In this document: piece after piece, positions 48,101 through 61,800 of the stretch | Layout of the letters: the number at the start of each line of letters is the position of its first letter | Position numbering within the stretch: the first letter of the stretch is position 1 | Program-made: the position numbers and the translations under genes | The notes under the pieces: generated by a model | Told to the model about the DNA's origin: nothing | The model's database searches: none | The model's input: only the letters and a program-made list of their open reading frames with translations | Assembly (NCBI GenBank): GCA_008828725.1 | Contig: MEHQ01002851.1 | Location: 1 to 64,000, forward strand | DNA from: Saccharina japonica | Lineage: Eukaryota; Sar; Phaeophyceae; Laminariales; Laminariaceae | DNA length: 64,000 bases | Reading direction: 5' to 3'

Positions 48101-51100
48101 CTCACCGCCTCCGTTTGTTTCCAGGGAGTAAGAGAGAGTCCCCTTCTTGATGGGCCTGGCGCAGAACTCACAGTCTGTAGCCCAAAACAGGACGATGCCG
48201 CCCCCAGCGCACGCTGCGTCCTTGCAGGTGGCAAAGGCCACCCTTTTCCCGGCTGGAGCGGAGTTCTTGACCAGTTGCTGGTCGCCGCAGCGGTCGCAGA
48301 CCACAGGAGGGTCGAATTTGGAAATCCAACGTCAGGGGAGGTGGAAGAGCGATGCATTTATTATGTATGTGGCGACAAGAGATGTAAGAGGTTGAGGTTT
48401 CAAGGGTTTTAGCTTCTAAATGAGAAGCTAAAACCCTTGAAACCTTAACCTCCTCATCTCTTGTCGCCCTTGCGTACATCATAACTGCATCACTCTTCCA
48501 CCTCCCCTGACGTTGAATTTCCAAATTCGACCCTCCTGTGGTCTGCGACCGCTGCGGCGACCAGAAACTGGTCAAGAACTCCGCTCCAGCCGGGAAAAGG
48601 GTGGCCTTTGCCACCTGGAAGGACGCAACGTGCGCTGGGGATGGCATCGCCCTGTTTTGGGCTACAGACTGTGAGTTCTGTGCCAGGCCCATCAAGGAGG
48701 GAACTCTTTCCTACTCCCTCGAGACAAACGGAGGCGGTGAGTGTTTGCTGTCGTTCTGTTGTTGCTTGCAGTCTGTTTTTTTTTCCCCGTATCGAGTGTT
48801 TTTTCTTCTTCTTCTTTTTTTCTTTTATTTTGTATCGTCAGCTCTGTCTGATTACCTGTATGAGGCCTCCATCAAAGCAGTTGGTGGCGAAGCTACTTAC
48901 TGCTGCTGTACCAAAATGCCAGCCGTCGAGCAAACGTTATGGTGGTTGAGCACCAAAGCGCCCGCTGCTTCCGCCCGTTGCTGCTGCTGCTGCTGCCGCA
49001 TGTAGCTCCCGCGCCCGCAGCCACATTACTTAGGCGTGAGCTATTGCAGGAGTTGATCGTGTGGTGCGGCGGCTGTAAATCATTAATCAGCTCTGTCTGA
49101 CCGTACGTATGACGATGTCTCTAGTACCGAAAAACATAAATAAATAGTGGCCGGTTCGAAGAGCTGTCAATAGTTGGGGCTGGTTTCGAAAAGCCGAAAA
49201 GCTGTCATCAAGTGGTGGGCCGTTCATCGCGAATAGCTGTCGACACGGACGGGCAAGTAACAACGACCTTGTGATCGCAAAATCCTATAGGGATTTATTA
49301 TATTGCCATCACAAGAATTAAGTTTCTATATACGATTTTGGGTTATTTTAACCCTTTTAGGACTGCAGTCCCGTTATGGGGAAAAATTACTTGGAATTAG
49401 AGTCAAATACATAATCATGTGTACTGGAGTACAAAAAGGGTTGAGGAGCCCTCCCCCGTCACTCCGAAAACGTTTCAGCCAAAAAAAAAAAGGTACAGTA
49501 CTTCTGTCGTAACAAGCGTCGAGGTCTTCAAAAACATATTGGTGGGGTCGGGGCAGGAGAGGCTCTCGGGTCGGGTCAGGAGGTCTTCAAAAGTTCATGG
49601 GTCGGGTCGGGGCAGGAGGTGTTCGAAATGTCACGGGTCGGGCCGAGTCAACCCGACCCGACCCGAACCCGACCCGACCGACCCGACGGCCGACCCGAAC
49701 CCGACCGACCCGACCCGACCCGACCCGACCCGACCCGACCCGACCCGACCCGTTCCAACCAAAAGGCATGCCTTGTAGGGCGTATGGCTTATTGGGTAGA
49801 GCTTCTTCCTCGGTTAAGGAGCCCCTCCCCCCCGGCAGCCATAAGTATTTGCCGCAGAAGACAAAACAAAAAACTGTTGCCCCTACCGCGGCACGCCTCC
49901 ACCGCGCGGTTGGTTGTTGCGGTTCTTCTTCTTATTTTGTATTTTATTTCATTTTCACCCTATTTCTGGTATTGTCGCCCGGCTTTTTCCTCGCTTCTTA
50001 TTACAGAAGAACATAGTAAATAGGGGACCAAATATTGTGAGTAAAATTAAGTAAATATATAGGTTTTCGTCTTGTACCCTAGGTCCCCTATAGAACCAAA
50101 TATTAATAGCAAAAATAGGTAACTATTAATAGTACGGAGGACCATAGTTAATAGGACCTGCGGTATACCCAAAAACCTAAATATTACCCTTTTTTTGCTA
50201 ACAATATTTGGTCCTATTTACTATGGTCCCCCGTAATATATGCGAAGTGGGTTTTTTATCTGTACCGTAGGTCCTCTTCACTATGGTCCCCCGTAATAGT
50301 CGTATCTCAGATCCGGGGTCACATAGCAGGCTCTTGCTCCTTCCCCCCCCCTCCCACCCGCGTTTGGTGCAAGAAACGCCTGCCTGGTTGGTGAAAACCC
50401 AACGTGCTCCGTCCCGGCATTTGCACTCGTAGGGGTGCGAGGGTCTATGGTCATACGACTACGGCCATGCACGACATGAGTACACCCCTTCCCCCCTCCC
50501 GGTACTGCGTGCCGTGCTTTTTTATCGCGAGAACAAGGGTTCACGGCCCTTTCTTTCCCCGTCGACTCGCGGCAGTTGATTCCTTTTTTGTGTTATTAAT
50601 AGGCTGACGTACAACTGGTAGTACGCGCGATCGCAGCATCATATGTATGGTACGTATGGTATCACATACAGCTTGCAAATAGGAGTATCACACACAGCTT
50701 GCAAATAGGAGTATCACACACAGCTTGCATATAGGATTATCACACACATCTTGCATATAGGATTATCACGCATAGCTTGCAAATAGGAGTATCACGCACA
50801 GCTTGCAAATAGGAGTATCACGCACAGCTTGCAAATAGGATTATCACGCACAGCTTGCAAATAGGATTATCACGCACAGCTTGCAAATAGGAGTATCACA
50901 CACAGCTTGCAAATATGAATATCACACCTAGCTTGCAAATAGGAGTATCACGCACAACTTGCAAATAGGAGTATCATGCACAGCTTGCAAATAGGAGTAT
51001 CACACACAGCTTGCACCCAGATGGGTTTCGACGAAATTCCCGATCTCACAGCTGCTGCTGCTGATGTTTTTTATTTTATTATATTTTAAAATGCTGTTAC

Positions 51101-52366
51101 TCCTGTATGTGCAAGGTATCACCCGAGTCCAGCGCATTCGACGAGCTATCCCTAGCCCGACTCAACTCCGTCGGTGGGGGTGGTGCGCGGGCCAGTAAGT
51201 CGGGGGTGCAGGGGGACGACATGCAGACGATATATGGAGGCAGTGCCGGGATGGGTGGGGGGGGGATGGGCACGGAGACTTCGTCCCTGCTGGACAGCCA
51301 GTCGGACTACGACATAATTGTGAAGTGCATCGTGCAGTGTCCCAGGCTCTTCGGGGAGGGGGTGAGACACCAGAAATATTACCAGGGTTCCCGTTGGATT
51401 ACCGTTGGGTTACCGTTGGGTTACCGTTGGGTTACCGTTGGGTTACCGTTGGGTTACCGTTGGGTTACCGTTGGGTTGCCGTTGGGTTACCGTTATTTGA
51501 ACCGGTATTTGAACCGGTATTGCTGTCGTTCTAGGTACCGTTGATGTTACCGTTGATGTTACAGTTAATCTTGTCGCTGATGCTACCGTTGATGTTACCG
51601 TTATTGTTGCCGTTGATGTTACCTCTGATGCTACCGTTGATGCTACCGTTGATGTTGCCGTTGATGCTACCATGAGTTAAGAAGCTCTGGATGTAGCGAC
51701 CCACCCCGATCGCCAACCGCGTTGTTACCGGTTTGATTGTCAATACCGGTTGATGTTTCCGTTGATGTTACCGTTATTGTTACCGTTTATGCTACCGTCA
51801 ATCTTATCGCTATTGTTACCGTTGATGCTACCGTTGATGTTACCTTTGTTTTCACCGTTGATAGTTCCGCTTATGTCACCGTTGATGTTATCGTTGATGT
51901 TACCGTTGGTGTTACTGTTGATATCACCGTTGCGCCTACCGTTGATGTTACCTTTTATTGTTACCGCTGATGTTACCGCTGATGTCACTGTCGATGTTAC
52001 CGTTGATGTTACCGTTGATGTTACCGTAGGTTAAGAAGCTCTGGAGGTGGCGACCCACCCCGATCGCCAACCCCTCCGATGATTTCGCGGACCCGACCGT
52101 CGCGCTGGAAGCCTTCATGCAAGGCCTCCGCGTTCGCTTGGGCCTGGGAGACGGCAGCCCAGCCTTTAGGGTCAGGTACGAGGTTTTGACCTATCTTAGA
52201 AGGGGAGGGCAACGGGAAGAGAGGGGTGTACTTCGTTTTCATGCATGTCCGTAGTCGTATGGCCATAGACCCTTGCATCCCTACAGGAGGGGTATGGGGT
52301 GGCCAGCTACGGTAACGGCCATGATCGCGATAGTTGAACTGCTACTGTTGCTGCTGCTTCTGGTGC

Positions 52367-52401
<35 letters not shown>

Positions 52402-52527
52402 TTGTTGCTATTGTTGTTGTTATTGCTGTTGCTGTTGCTGTTGTTGTTGTTGTTGTTGTTGTTGTGATCGCGATAGTTGAACTGCTTCTGTTGCTGCTGC
52501 TTCTGGTGTTGTTGTTGTTGCTGTTGC

Positions 52528-52593
<66 letters not shown>

Positions 52594-55500
52594 GATCGCG
52601 ATAGTTGAACTGCTGCTGTTGCTGCTGCTTCTGCTGCTGTTGTTGTTGTTGTTGTTGCTGCTGCTGTTGTTGCTGTGCGTTTCATTGGGCTCAGACGCAA
52701 ATATTACACACCTCGGCCAGATAATCGATTCCTGGGAAGATGGTGATCTGTATGATCTACCTCATGTTGCCACATGGGAGCCGTGTAGTTTGCATGGTCT
52801 AGAACATGTAACATTTAAAAACAAAACTGCTTCTCTTCCGTCATTCCTTTCCGTCCCCTCTTTCTCCATCGCGTTGTGGCGGTGGCAGCTATCTGGACAT
52901 GGAGGTGGGAGGGGGGGATGGCGAGTACGTGTCCCTGGACGCGGAGGCTTGGGGAGATTTCTTGGAAAGCCGTTTCAAGCGGCTCTCGGTGACGGTCGAG
53001 AGCGACCCGGCCATCGATGAGGCCGCCAAAAACGAAACCGAAAGCAAAACCGAAAACGGAAACAAAACCGAAAACGATACCGAAAACGGAAACAAAACCG
53101 AAAACGAACTGAAAACCGAAGTAAAATCCGAAAAGGGTACCGCCGCCGCTGGAGTCGTCGGTATCGGAGTGGAAACCCCCTCAGAAGGACGGCGGCATGA
53201 AGACGGAGACGGAGATGGAGATGGAGATGGGGATCGAGATGCCACTGCAAGATCTCCGGAGATTGTTGTCGAGGAGGCAAGCGGTGGTAAAGAAGACGCC
53301 GCCGCCGCCGCCAGCGCCCCCGCGTCTAAGATTAAGACGAAGGAAGGGGGCGGTAGTGGTAACGGTGAGGATGACGATAAACCGTCGTCGTCGGGAATGG
53401 TCTCGGAACCGGTCTCGGGAACAGTCTCAGGAACGGTCCCAGGAGCGAAACCGCTCTCGGGAGCAGCCTCGGAGTCGGAACCGGTACCAGGATCGGTCCC
53501 AGGAACGGTAACGGGAGCGGTGGGAGTGGAGGGGCGCGCCGGGATTGCCGAAGAGAGAGAAGAGGGTGAAGGGGTGGCAGCGGCGGGAGCATCCAGTGGC
53601 AGAGAGGAGGGGGAGGGGGAAGGGGAGGGGGGGGAGGGGGGGGGGGGGGGCGGGGCCGGGGGGGGGGGGGGCGCGGGGTGATTGCAGAAGAGAGAGAAGA
53701 GGGGGAAGGGGTGGCAGCGGCGGGAGCATCCAGTGGCAGAGAGGAGGGGGAGGGGGAAGGGGAGGGGGGAGAGGCGCGCGGCATCAACCTGGTGGTGTCC
53801 TCGGATTCGAGGGACTCATCCGTTCATGCGGAAAGGGGGGCGTCGGTGGACAGTGACGAAGAGGAGAATGGGGTGCCGGCGGGGGAGCGGCAGGGGCAAG
53901 GCGCGGAAGGGTTTCACCTGGAGGAGGCTTTGGGTAAGGACGGTGCGGAGGGCGAAATGCTGTCGGAAGGGGGAGGAGGACTCGGAGAGGAGACTGGGCG
54001 CAGCGGTGTCAGTGCTGGTGGCGCTGCTGATGGTGGTATTGACGGTGACGGACAGAAGGGTGGCATTGGCGACCGTCAGGTGGGGGATGGGGGGGCACCG
54101 CGGGATGATGCGGAAGCGACGGCGACGGCGGCGGCGGCGGCGGCGGCGGCGGCGACTCGATCGCGAGAGGTGACGAGAGAGGCGGAAGAAGAAGAAGAAG
54201 ACACGGAGAGCATCACTTCCAAGATGCAGGCCTTGAGGGGCCGGTTGACCCGCGTGGCTTCCGGCATGATGGGCGGCGGCGGCAGCGGTGGTGGCAGCGT
54301 TAGAGGCATCGGAGGCGGAGGAAGCTCGACGGGAAGGCTTAACGAGGTCGACTTGTCCCTCGCCGTCCCCACCGCCACCACCAACCCTAACGCCAACGCC
54401 CCCGCTATCGGCGGGTCTGCTAGTGTCGGTGCGTCCGAGGCGCGGGGGGGGACAAAAGAACCTGTCCCCGGGGTCGAGCCAAGCGGGGGGGGGAGAGGCG
54501 AGGGCAATGTGGAAGGGGTTGGCGGTGCCGGTGGCGGGGCTGTCTCCGCGGGGTCGGGGAGTGGATGGGTCGACGAGGAGGAGGGGGAGGGGGGGAGGGC
54601 ATTGGGAAGGGGTGGTGGTGGTGGTGGCGGTGTCAAGGTGGCGAGCGTGGAGGGGAAGGAGGTGGACGATTCTGATGAGGGTGGCACTGCAGGTTTGTGC
54701 CGGGAGATGGAAGAGTGAAAATGTATGATGGTACAGTAGTAGTGGTCCCTCCCTCTAAGGAGTGAGGGAGAGTGCGCGTGCACAGTCGATCGATCACGGA
54801 GCTCCAAAGTCTCAAGACCCCTCGCATGCGGTGAAGACTAAAAACTCGAACAAAAAACCTCGGCTCAACTCAAAACGGTATTTTGGGGTTCTCCCGCATA
54901 CATGCGAGATAACTGATTCAACAGGGTTCCACCGCATACTACTGAACCGGCATTGGACATACCGCTGCTTGCACTGCCGTAGTGCCGGTTGAGTAGTGCC
55001 CATTACCCGCTATAGTGTCAGTGGAATCGCTTGGTACAAATGGGATTCACCAGTGGGGTATGCAGTGTGCGGAGTAGTAGTGCCGGCTGCCGCTATGTAT
55101 AGTGGCGGTATTGTTGGCTGGCGCATGCCGGCACTTGTTGTTGTTCTCATATTAACTTATCGCCGCAATGCAAGGAAGTCTGTGGTCACAGGACAGGCTC
55201 CAATAACTACTGTAAGCAATATCTGCGGAGTGGAATATCACCCCAGGAAAGGAAAAAAACAACACACTATTACGGTGGACCACATTAAATAGGACCTACG
55301 GAAATGGACAAAAAACTATTTATATACTTGCATATGTTTACTATCAATATGTGGTCCTATTCACCATGGTCCTGCGCAATATTGAGGGACCACTGCTGTA
55401 TATTCATGCCAGTATCTGGATTTCTTGTTGATTTCGACTGTTGAAATCGACCGTGCGCAGGACTGTCTGGACAGTCGGCGGCAGCGGGGGGCGCGAGCAA

Positions 55501-55815
55501 CGTGGCGAGGCGGCCGTGCGTCGGATCGGTTTTGGTTTCGGTGAATGGCGTTCGTACACAGGGGCTGTCTTTCGCCAATGTGGTGAGTAATGCGCTGGTG
55601 GTGGTGGTAATGGTGGTAGTGGTGGTGGCAGTAGCAGTAGCAGTAGCAGTAGCAGTCGTAGTAATGCGTTGGCTGATTGATTGAGTGATTGATTGATCGG
55701 TTGTTTGACACATTTTACGGGTTGATGGATGGATTGATTGCTTGATTGATTGATTGATTGATTGATTAATGGGTTCAGTGATTGATTGATTGATGGATTA
55801 AGTGATTGAGTGCTC

Positions 55816-55846
<31 letters not shown>

Positions 55847-58800
55847 GGGTTCAGTGATTGATTGATTGGTGGATTAAGTCACTGAGTGCTCGATTGATTG
55901 ATTGATTGAATGATTGTTTGATTGTTTGATTGATTGATTGATTTGTCGGTTGATTGATTGAAATATGTTGATTGATTGATTGATTGATTGCTGATTGACT
56001 GATTGATTGACCGATTGATTGAGTGATCGATTGATTGCTTGATTGGTCGGTTGGTTAACTGCTTGACTTGGCGAGGCTCAACACCATCGATCGGTTGCTC
56101 GATCGACAAACCCGGGTTGAGCGTACCTAATCGATAGAGTGTCCGCCAGAGTCCAACTCAAACTAAAAACCTTCCAAACATGTACGTACAAAGCCCAGCC
56201 TATGTGACTGTTTCATGACCATACTATCCCCATTGCTAGTAAAAACAACTTTCAACAAGAAAAAAACATTGTTTTACCTTTTTGTCATACTTCCAGGTGC
56301 AACTGCTAAACACGCGGGAGAGGCCGATCGTTCTCGAGTACGTGGACTCGTGGGACACCATTTTCCACCAGCATCACATGGAAACGCAGGTACTACTTAC
56401 TGTATGCAGGTGCTGTCAGTGCTATCTATCGTACATAGTAGATTGGCCCTGTTGGGACTCGAAAGACATAAAACATTCCATACCTTGAGCAGATGATGCA
56501 GATGAGGTAGATAATTCCCACTTGATGGATGACGCGTGCTATGATACGATAGAGGTGGAGGTATACCGTTTTTTGGTTGAAATGACTCCTTAACCCAAAA
56601 TCGTCGGAATTTTTCATTTTTGTGCTGAAATATTTTTCATCGTATAGTTAAGCCATGGGATTGCTCATCGGGTGTATATTAATAGCATATAGCACTTTGG
56701 TTTTCCTCCAAAATCAGTATTTAGACTACTGCAGGTATTGAGGCATGGAGGTCCTCAAGTCAGGAGCCTCAGAAAAGTGTACTGTATGCAGGTGCATCTC
56801 TACCGTAGCACGCGTCTGATCTATAGGTCTTTCCGGGCAGATATACTCCTGATCTGGATGATCTGGATGATCTGGATGATCTGGATGATCTGGATGGTAT
56901 GGATGATCTGGATGATATGGATGATCTGGATGATATGAATGATCTGAATGATCTGGATTATATCTGTGATCTGGATGATCTGGGTGATCTGGATGATCCG
57001 GATGATCCGGATGATCCGGATGATCTGAATGATCTGAGTGATCTGAATGATCTGTATTATCTATATGACATGTATGATCTGTATGATCTGTATATGTATG
57101 ACATGTATGATCTGGATGATATGTGTGATATGTATGATCTGTATGGTCTGTATGGTCTGTATAATTTGTATGATCTGCATGATCTGTATGATATGTATGA
57201 TCTGTATGATCTGTGTGATCTATAGCTCATGTTGCCGAGTGGGAAGCCGTGCAACCTGCATGGTCTAGGACATGTTCCCTGGGGTTGGATTTGTACTGGC
57301 ACACATATCCCGTACAACGTATCATAACATCAGGTTACGTAGGGTCTAGATGATCTACGGTGGATAGATAGATCGTGGTCTGTGCGACGTGTGCGATATC
57401 GCGTACCTCTTTTGCTATATATTCGAAGTGTATATACATGATCGGTACACGAGCACACCAGCCCGCCGTCCAACGCACAGCACAGACACCCAGCGGCTTT
57501 GACCGTAGAGGTTGGTGGACCAACTCCTTCCCGCCATGTCGAGCTCGTTGTGCCTTATGTTGCTCGTGTCCCAAGAACCCCTCCCGTCCGACAGCCAAGC
57601 ACCGAGCATCCATCACCCGGCACCCAGCAACGAAGCACCAAGCACCCAGCAACCCACGACCCATACGCATATGCGTTCTGATTCTCTTATCACCATCATG
57701 TTTTCTCACAAGAACCGATACCTTCATATCGTCTATGCAGGCTTTTTTTGTATTGTTGTGCCGATATTTCTTGGGACACAAACGACCGCGACTACTCGCA
57801 AGTTCTGAATGTTCCGCCCCGTGGTCTATTCAGGCTGTTGGGCGTGACTTGGATACGTACTCTGCAGTCGTTTTTGAGGTTGTCACAGGTGGTCGAAAGA
57901 GGGTTAGGTTTCGGCCAAATGAGGGGGAAAAGTGGTCAATTGGGGGTAGTAGATAAAGTTAGTAGATACGTGGGGTTATCCCCCCCCCCAGCATGTGGTC
58001 AAAGGGGGGGCTTCGTTTGCCCCCTCATGCGCCGCTGTCCCGTTAGGCCCAAGAGCGTGCCCGAAAACAAAACAAGCTGTGTGCGTGCTTGGCATGGGCT
58101 TCGGGCATCTCGCCAGGGCGTCGGAATTGCATTTGAGGCCTGTTTGGGCACGCGGGAGCACCTTCCGCGGGCACGTTTTACCTATACCCCCCAAATGACC
58201 AAAAAACAGGGGGGTATACCCCCAAATGTCAATTTCCCATTTATTTTGCTTATCGTGTCCCGTTTTCCCGGTTTCTGTTTTTGTTTTTTTTTGCTTGCCT
58301 TGGGGCCACCTGTTTCGGCATGTCTTGTTGATCGTCTTTTCCCCCGTTTCTTTTTTCCGGCGTGTTTTGTCGATCATCGTGTCCCCGTTTCGCTGTTTTC
58401 CGTCGTTTTTCGCGTCCCCGTTTCCCTGTTTTGTGGCGTTTTGTGTTGGGTCTATTCGGGCATGTTTTGTTGGTCACAATGCCGCCGTTTTCCACCTATT
58501 TCCTGCCATCTCTTTCTTGTTGTCTATTCTGGCATGTTTTGTTGGTCATAATGTCCTCGCTCTCCCCTGTTCTCTGTTATTTCTTTTGAGCATATTCCGG
58601 CACGTTTTGGTGGTCACAAATGTCCCCGTTTTTTTTCCCCCGATTCGTGTTGGGTCTATTCCGGCATACTTCGTATGTTTTGTTGGTCGTAACGTCCCCG
58701 GGTTTTCCGTTTCCTGGCGTTTTTGTTTGTTGTCTATTGTGATGGATGGGTGTGACAGGCTCGGGAGAAGATTTCTCGAGAGACCTTCGAGCAAAAGCTG

Positions 58801-61800
58801 AGGCATCCGTTGGCATCCAAGATGAGGAAGCAAGTGGAGGAGTGGATGTCGGCGTTCAGAGACCAGGACCTTCGCGCGATGGTGGCGGAGACTCAGGTGA
58901 TGGATGTTGGTATTTTCGGGAGAACGTAGTAATCAGAACCAAAATATGTTTTTACAGTTCGTAGTGAAAAATCTGGAATTATGTAGGTTTTTGTCTCTAT
59001 GTGTGATTACTCAGGTGATGTTGGCATTGCGGGAGACATGCTGAGTATGAATAAGGACCAACTATGCTGAGTAAAAATCCTGGAATATACAGGTGTTTGT
59101 CCATATGTGATGACTCAGGTGATGATGTTGGTATTATTGCGGGAAAACGCATTAACCAGGACCAAATAATCTTATTAATAGCAAGAATACTGGAATGTAT
59201 CGTAGAGTTTTTTGTCTATATGTGATTTTAGGGACACGAAGCATTATCACAGTGGTAGGAGGGTACTCAGGGGATGTTGGTATTGCGGAAGAACGCATTG
59301 ACCAGGACGAAATATGCTCAGTAAAAATACTGGAATACATAGGTTTTTGTGTATATGTGATTACTCAGGTGATGATGTTGGTGTTGCGGGGGAACGTATA
59401 TTATTAATCAGGACCAATTATGCTTAGTAAAACATACTAATGTACTGGAAAATGTAGTGTTTACTCAGGTGATGTTGGTGTTTGCGGGGGGACGTATCAG
59501 TCAGGACCAATTATGCTCACAGTGGTGAAAATACTGGAATGTATAGGTTTTTGTCTATGTGATGACTTCGGTGATTTTGGTATTACGGTAGAACGCAGTG
59601 ATCCAGGACCAATTACGCTTGACAGTAGTAAAAATACTGGAATATATACGAAGTAGGTTTTGATCTATGTAATGACTCAGATGATGTTGGTATTGCGGGG
59701 GGACGTAGTAATCAGGACCAAATATGCTTAGTAAAAACACTGGAATATACAGGTTTTAGTGTATGTTATGGGTCCTGAATACTATGACCCCCCGTAGTAT
59801 TGGTGGTGGTGGTGGCATAGACCTTTTCACACCTCGAGACAGATCATCTTCAGATAGATCATCTACATATCATCTGCAGATAGATCATCGATTCCTACTT
59901 TATCTAGATCTTTCTGGGCAGATACATCCCTGGTCTGTATGATCGATAGCTCACTTTGCCCGGTAGGCAGCCATGTAACCTGCAATTATATAGAACATGT
60001 TTCCTGGGTAGGATCAGTACAGATCCTGTACAGCTCCTCAGAACGGCAGCAGTTAGGATCTAGATTATATATCTGTAGATGATCTCTCTGTAGATGATCT
60101 ATTTGTAGAGTATCTATCTGTAGATGGTCTCTATGTAGATGATATATCTGTAGAGGATATCTCTGTAGATGATCTATATGTGGGTTATCAATATATTGAT
60201 GATGTATCTGTAGATGTTATATATGTATATATCTATCTGTAGATGATATAGATGACCTATCTGTAGATGACCTATCTGTAGATGACCTATCTGTAGATTA
60301 TTTATCTGTTGACGATATATCTGTAGATGATCTGTCTGTAGATTATCTATCCGAAGATAGATTATCCGTAGATAGATATATCCGACATACGGACCATCCT
60401 AAGCCGGAACAACAACGAATACGTACGTATTATATATACCTGGGGGGAAACGCCTCCTGCACGATTATCGGAATGATAGAAGTCTATTGGTGGGAGTGCG
60501 GGTGGTACAGTTGGTCCCCCCCCCCCCCCGACTTAAGATAGGCTGGCGTGGTAAATACCGAAAACGCATATATTTGCTATTGCGGGGGGCATATAGTAGT
60601 CAGGACCAAATATGCTCATTATTAACAATGGTGTTCTTTTCTTATCTGGTGGCATCCGTTTCTCTGGGTAGAGGGAGCATGCCACTGATCGAACGATTGA
60701 TCGCCACAACTGAAACCGTTCACGTGCGGTATCCACAACCTTCTCCTCCTCTTCCTCCTCAATGTTTTGTTTGTTTTGTTTTGGGGGGGGGCGTCGGGAC
60801 CTTGCGCTCCTTCTCATTTCGTGCGGTATTCACACCTTCTCCTCCTCCTCCCCCTCCTCCTCAATGTTTTGTTGTTGTTTTTTTCGGGGCGTCGGTACCT
60901 TTCGCTCCTTCTCCTTTCCCCTCTCCTCTCGACAACAGAACGACGAAAAGGAGCGAGATCAAGCGACGGGAGCTCAGGGCCCGGCGGAGATGCTCTGGTC
61001 CCTCATCCGGTGGCTTGAGCAGGAACTGCCAGATGTACGCACGGCGGGTGGTGGCCACGAACAGCATCTAATATATACCACTCTGTCCCGAAATACAAGC
61101 ACCTTTATTATTGAATGTTAATGTACAAAAGGTGCTTATATTTAGGTACAGAGTGGTATGGTTATACCGATAATTATTGATAGTATTATTACGGGGGGCA
61201 TAGTAAACACTAGTAAATAGGACCAAATATTGCCAGTAAAAAATAGGTAAATATATAGGCTTTTGTGTTGACCGTGGGTCCTGTTTACTTTGGTCCCCCG
61301 TAGTATTAATAGTACGAATACATCTACGTTTCGAAAAATATAAGGAAACACATAAGCTGTGATGGTTTTGAAAATGTTCGTCGAAAGTTATCTTCGCAAG
61401 CTTGGCGTGATACTTCGATCGTGCGTGTCACGGGGGGCGGGGAGGTTGTAGATTTTAGAGTTGGGTCCACAAGTTCTGACAGTTCATCCATAGACATACC
61501 GAAGATTTTCGTCTACTCGTAGACACACTGTACCGATGATTTTCATCTTTAGACATATAGCCGGTGTTGTTGGCGGGTGCATACCTGCACTAGAGGGCCC
61601 ATTACTGTACTGATCTCTGGAAGGTCCGTCACCTGTCTGCAGTGGACAATGTAAAGTGTTTACGTAGTGTAGACAGTCCATAATAACGATTTGACGGCTC
61701 TCACCCCTTGTAATTACTACTTCGTATGTACTGCAAAACCTCTCCCACACTAAACCCCTAGCATTTTGTGCCCGAAACTGCTGTGGATGATGCAGTTTTT

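Larger units (their letters stand above)
48087..48755. repeat. Head-to-head inverted duplication of an exon (334-bp arms)
   Basis: 48087-48420 and 48422-48755 are reverse complements, about 92 percent alike, meeting at AGCTTCTAAATGAGAAGCT. Both outer ends stop inside the intron about 20 bp past the exon donor. The right arm continues into normal intron sequence, so it is the native copy; the left arm is the inverted copy. Confidence 0.85.

Noticed and set aside
50660-51015. Regular 26-bp direct repeats resembling a CRISPR array
   Set aside because: Units are contiguous with no unique spacers, and the context is a eukaryotic intron; it is a minisatellite.
52281-52700. Poly-glutamine/asparagine and poly-leucine frames
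   Set aside because: Products of GTT/CTG microsatellites, open on both strands.
53332-54807. Pro/Ser-rich minus-strand frames over the acidic exon
   Set aside because: Mirror images of the Gly/Glu-rich plus-strand coding sequence, which joins neighbouring exons in phase.
57375-58551. Long plus-strand open frames between the PDZ and VPS9 exons
   Set aside because: No domain, and no acceptor/donor pair that keeps the phase-0 junction between 56389 and 58759; partly over a minisatellite.
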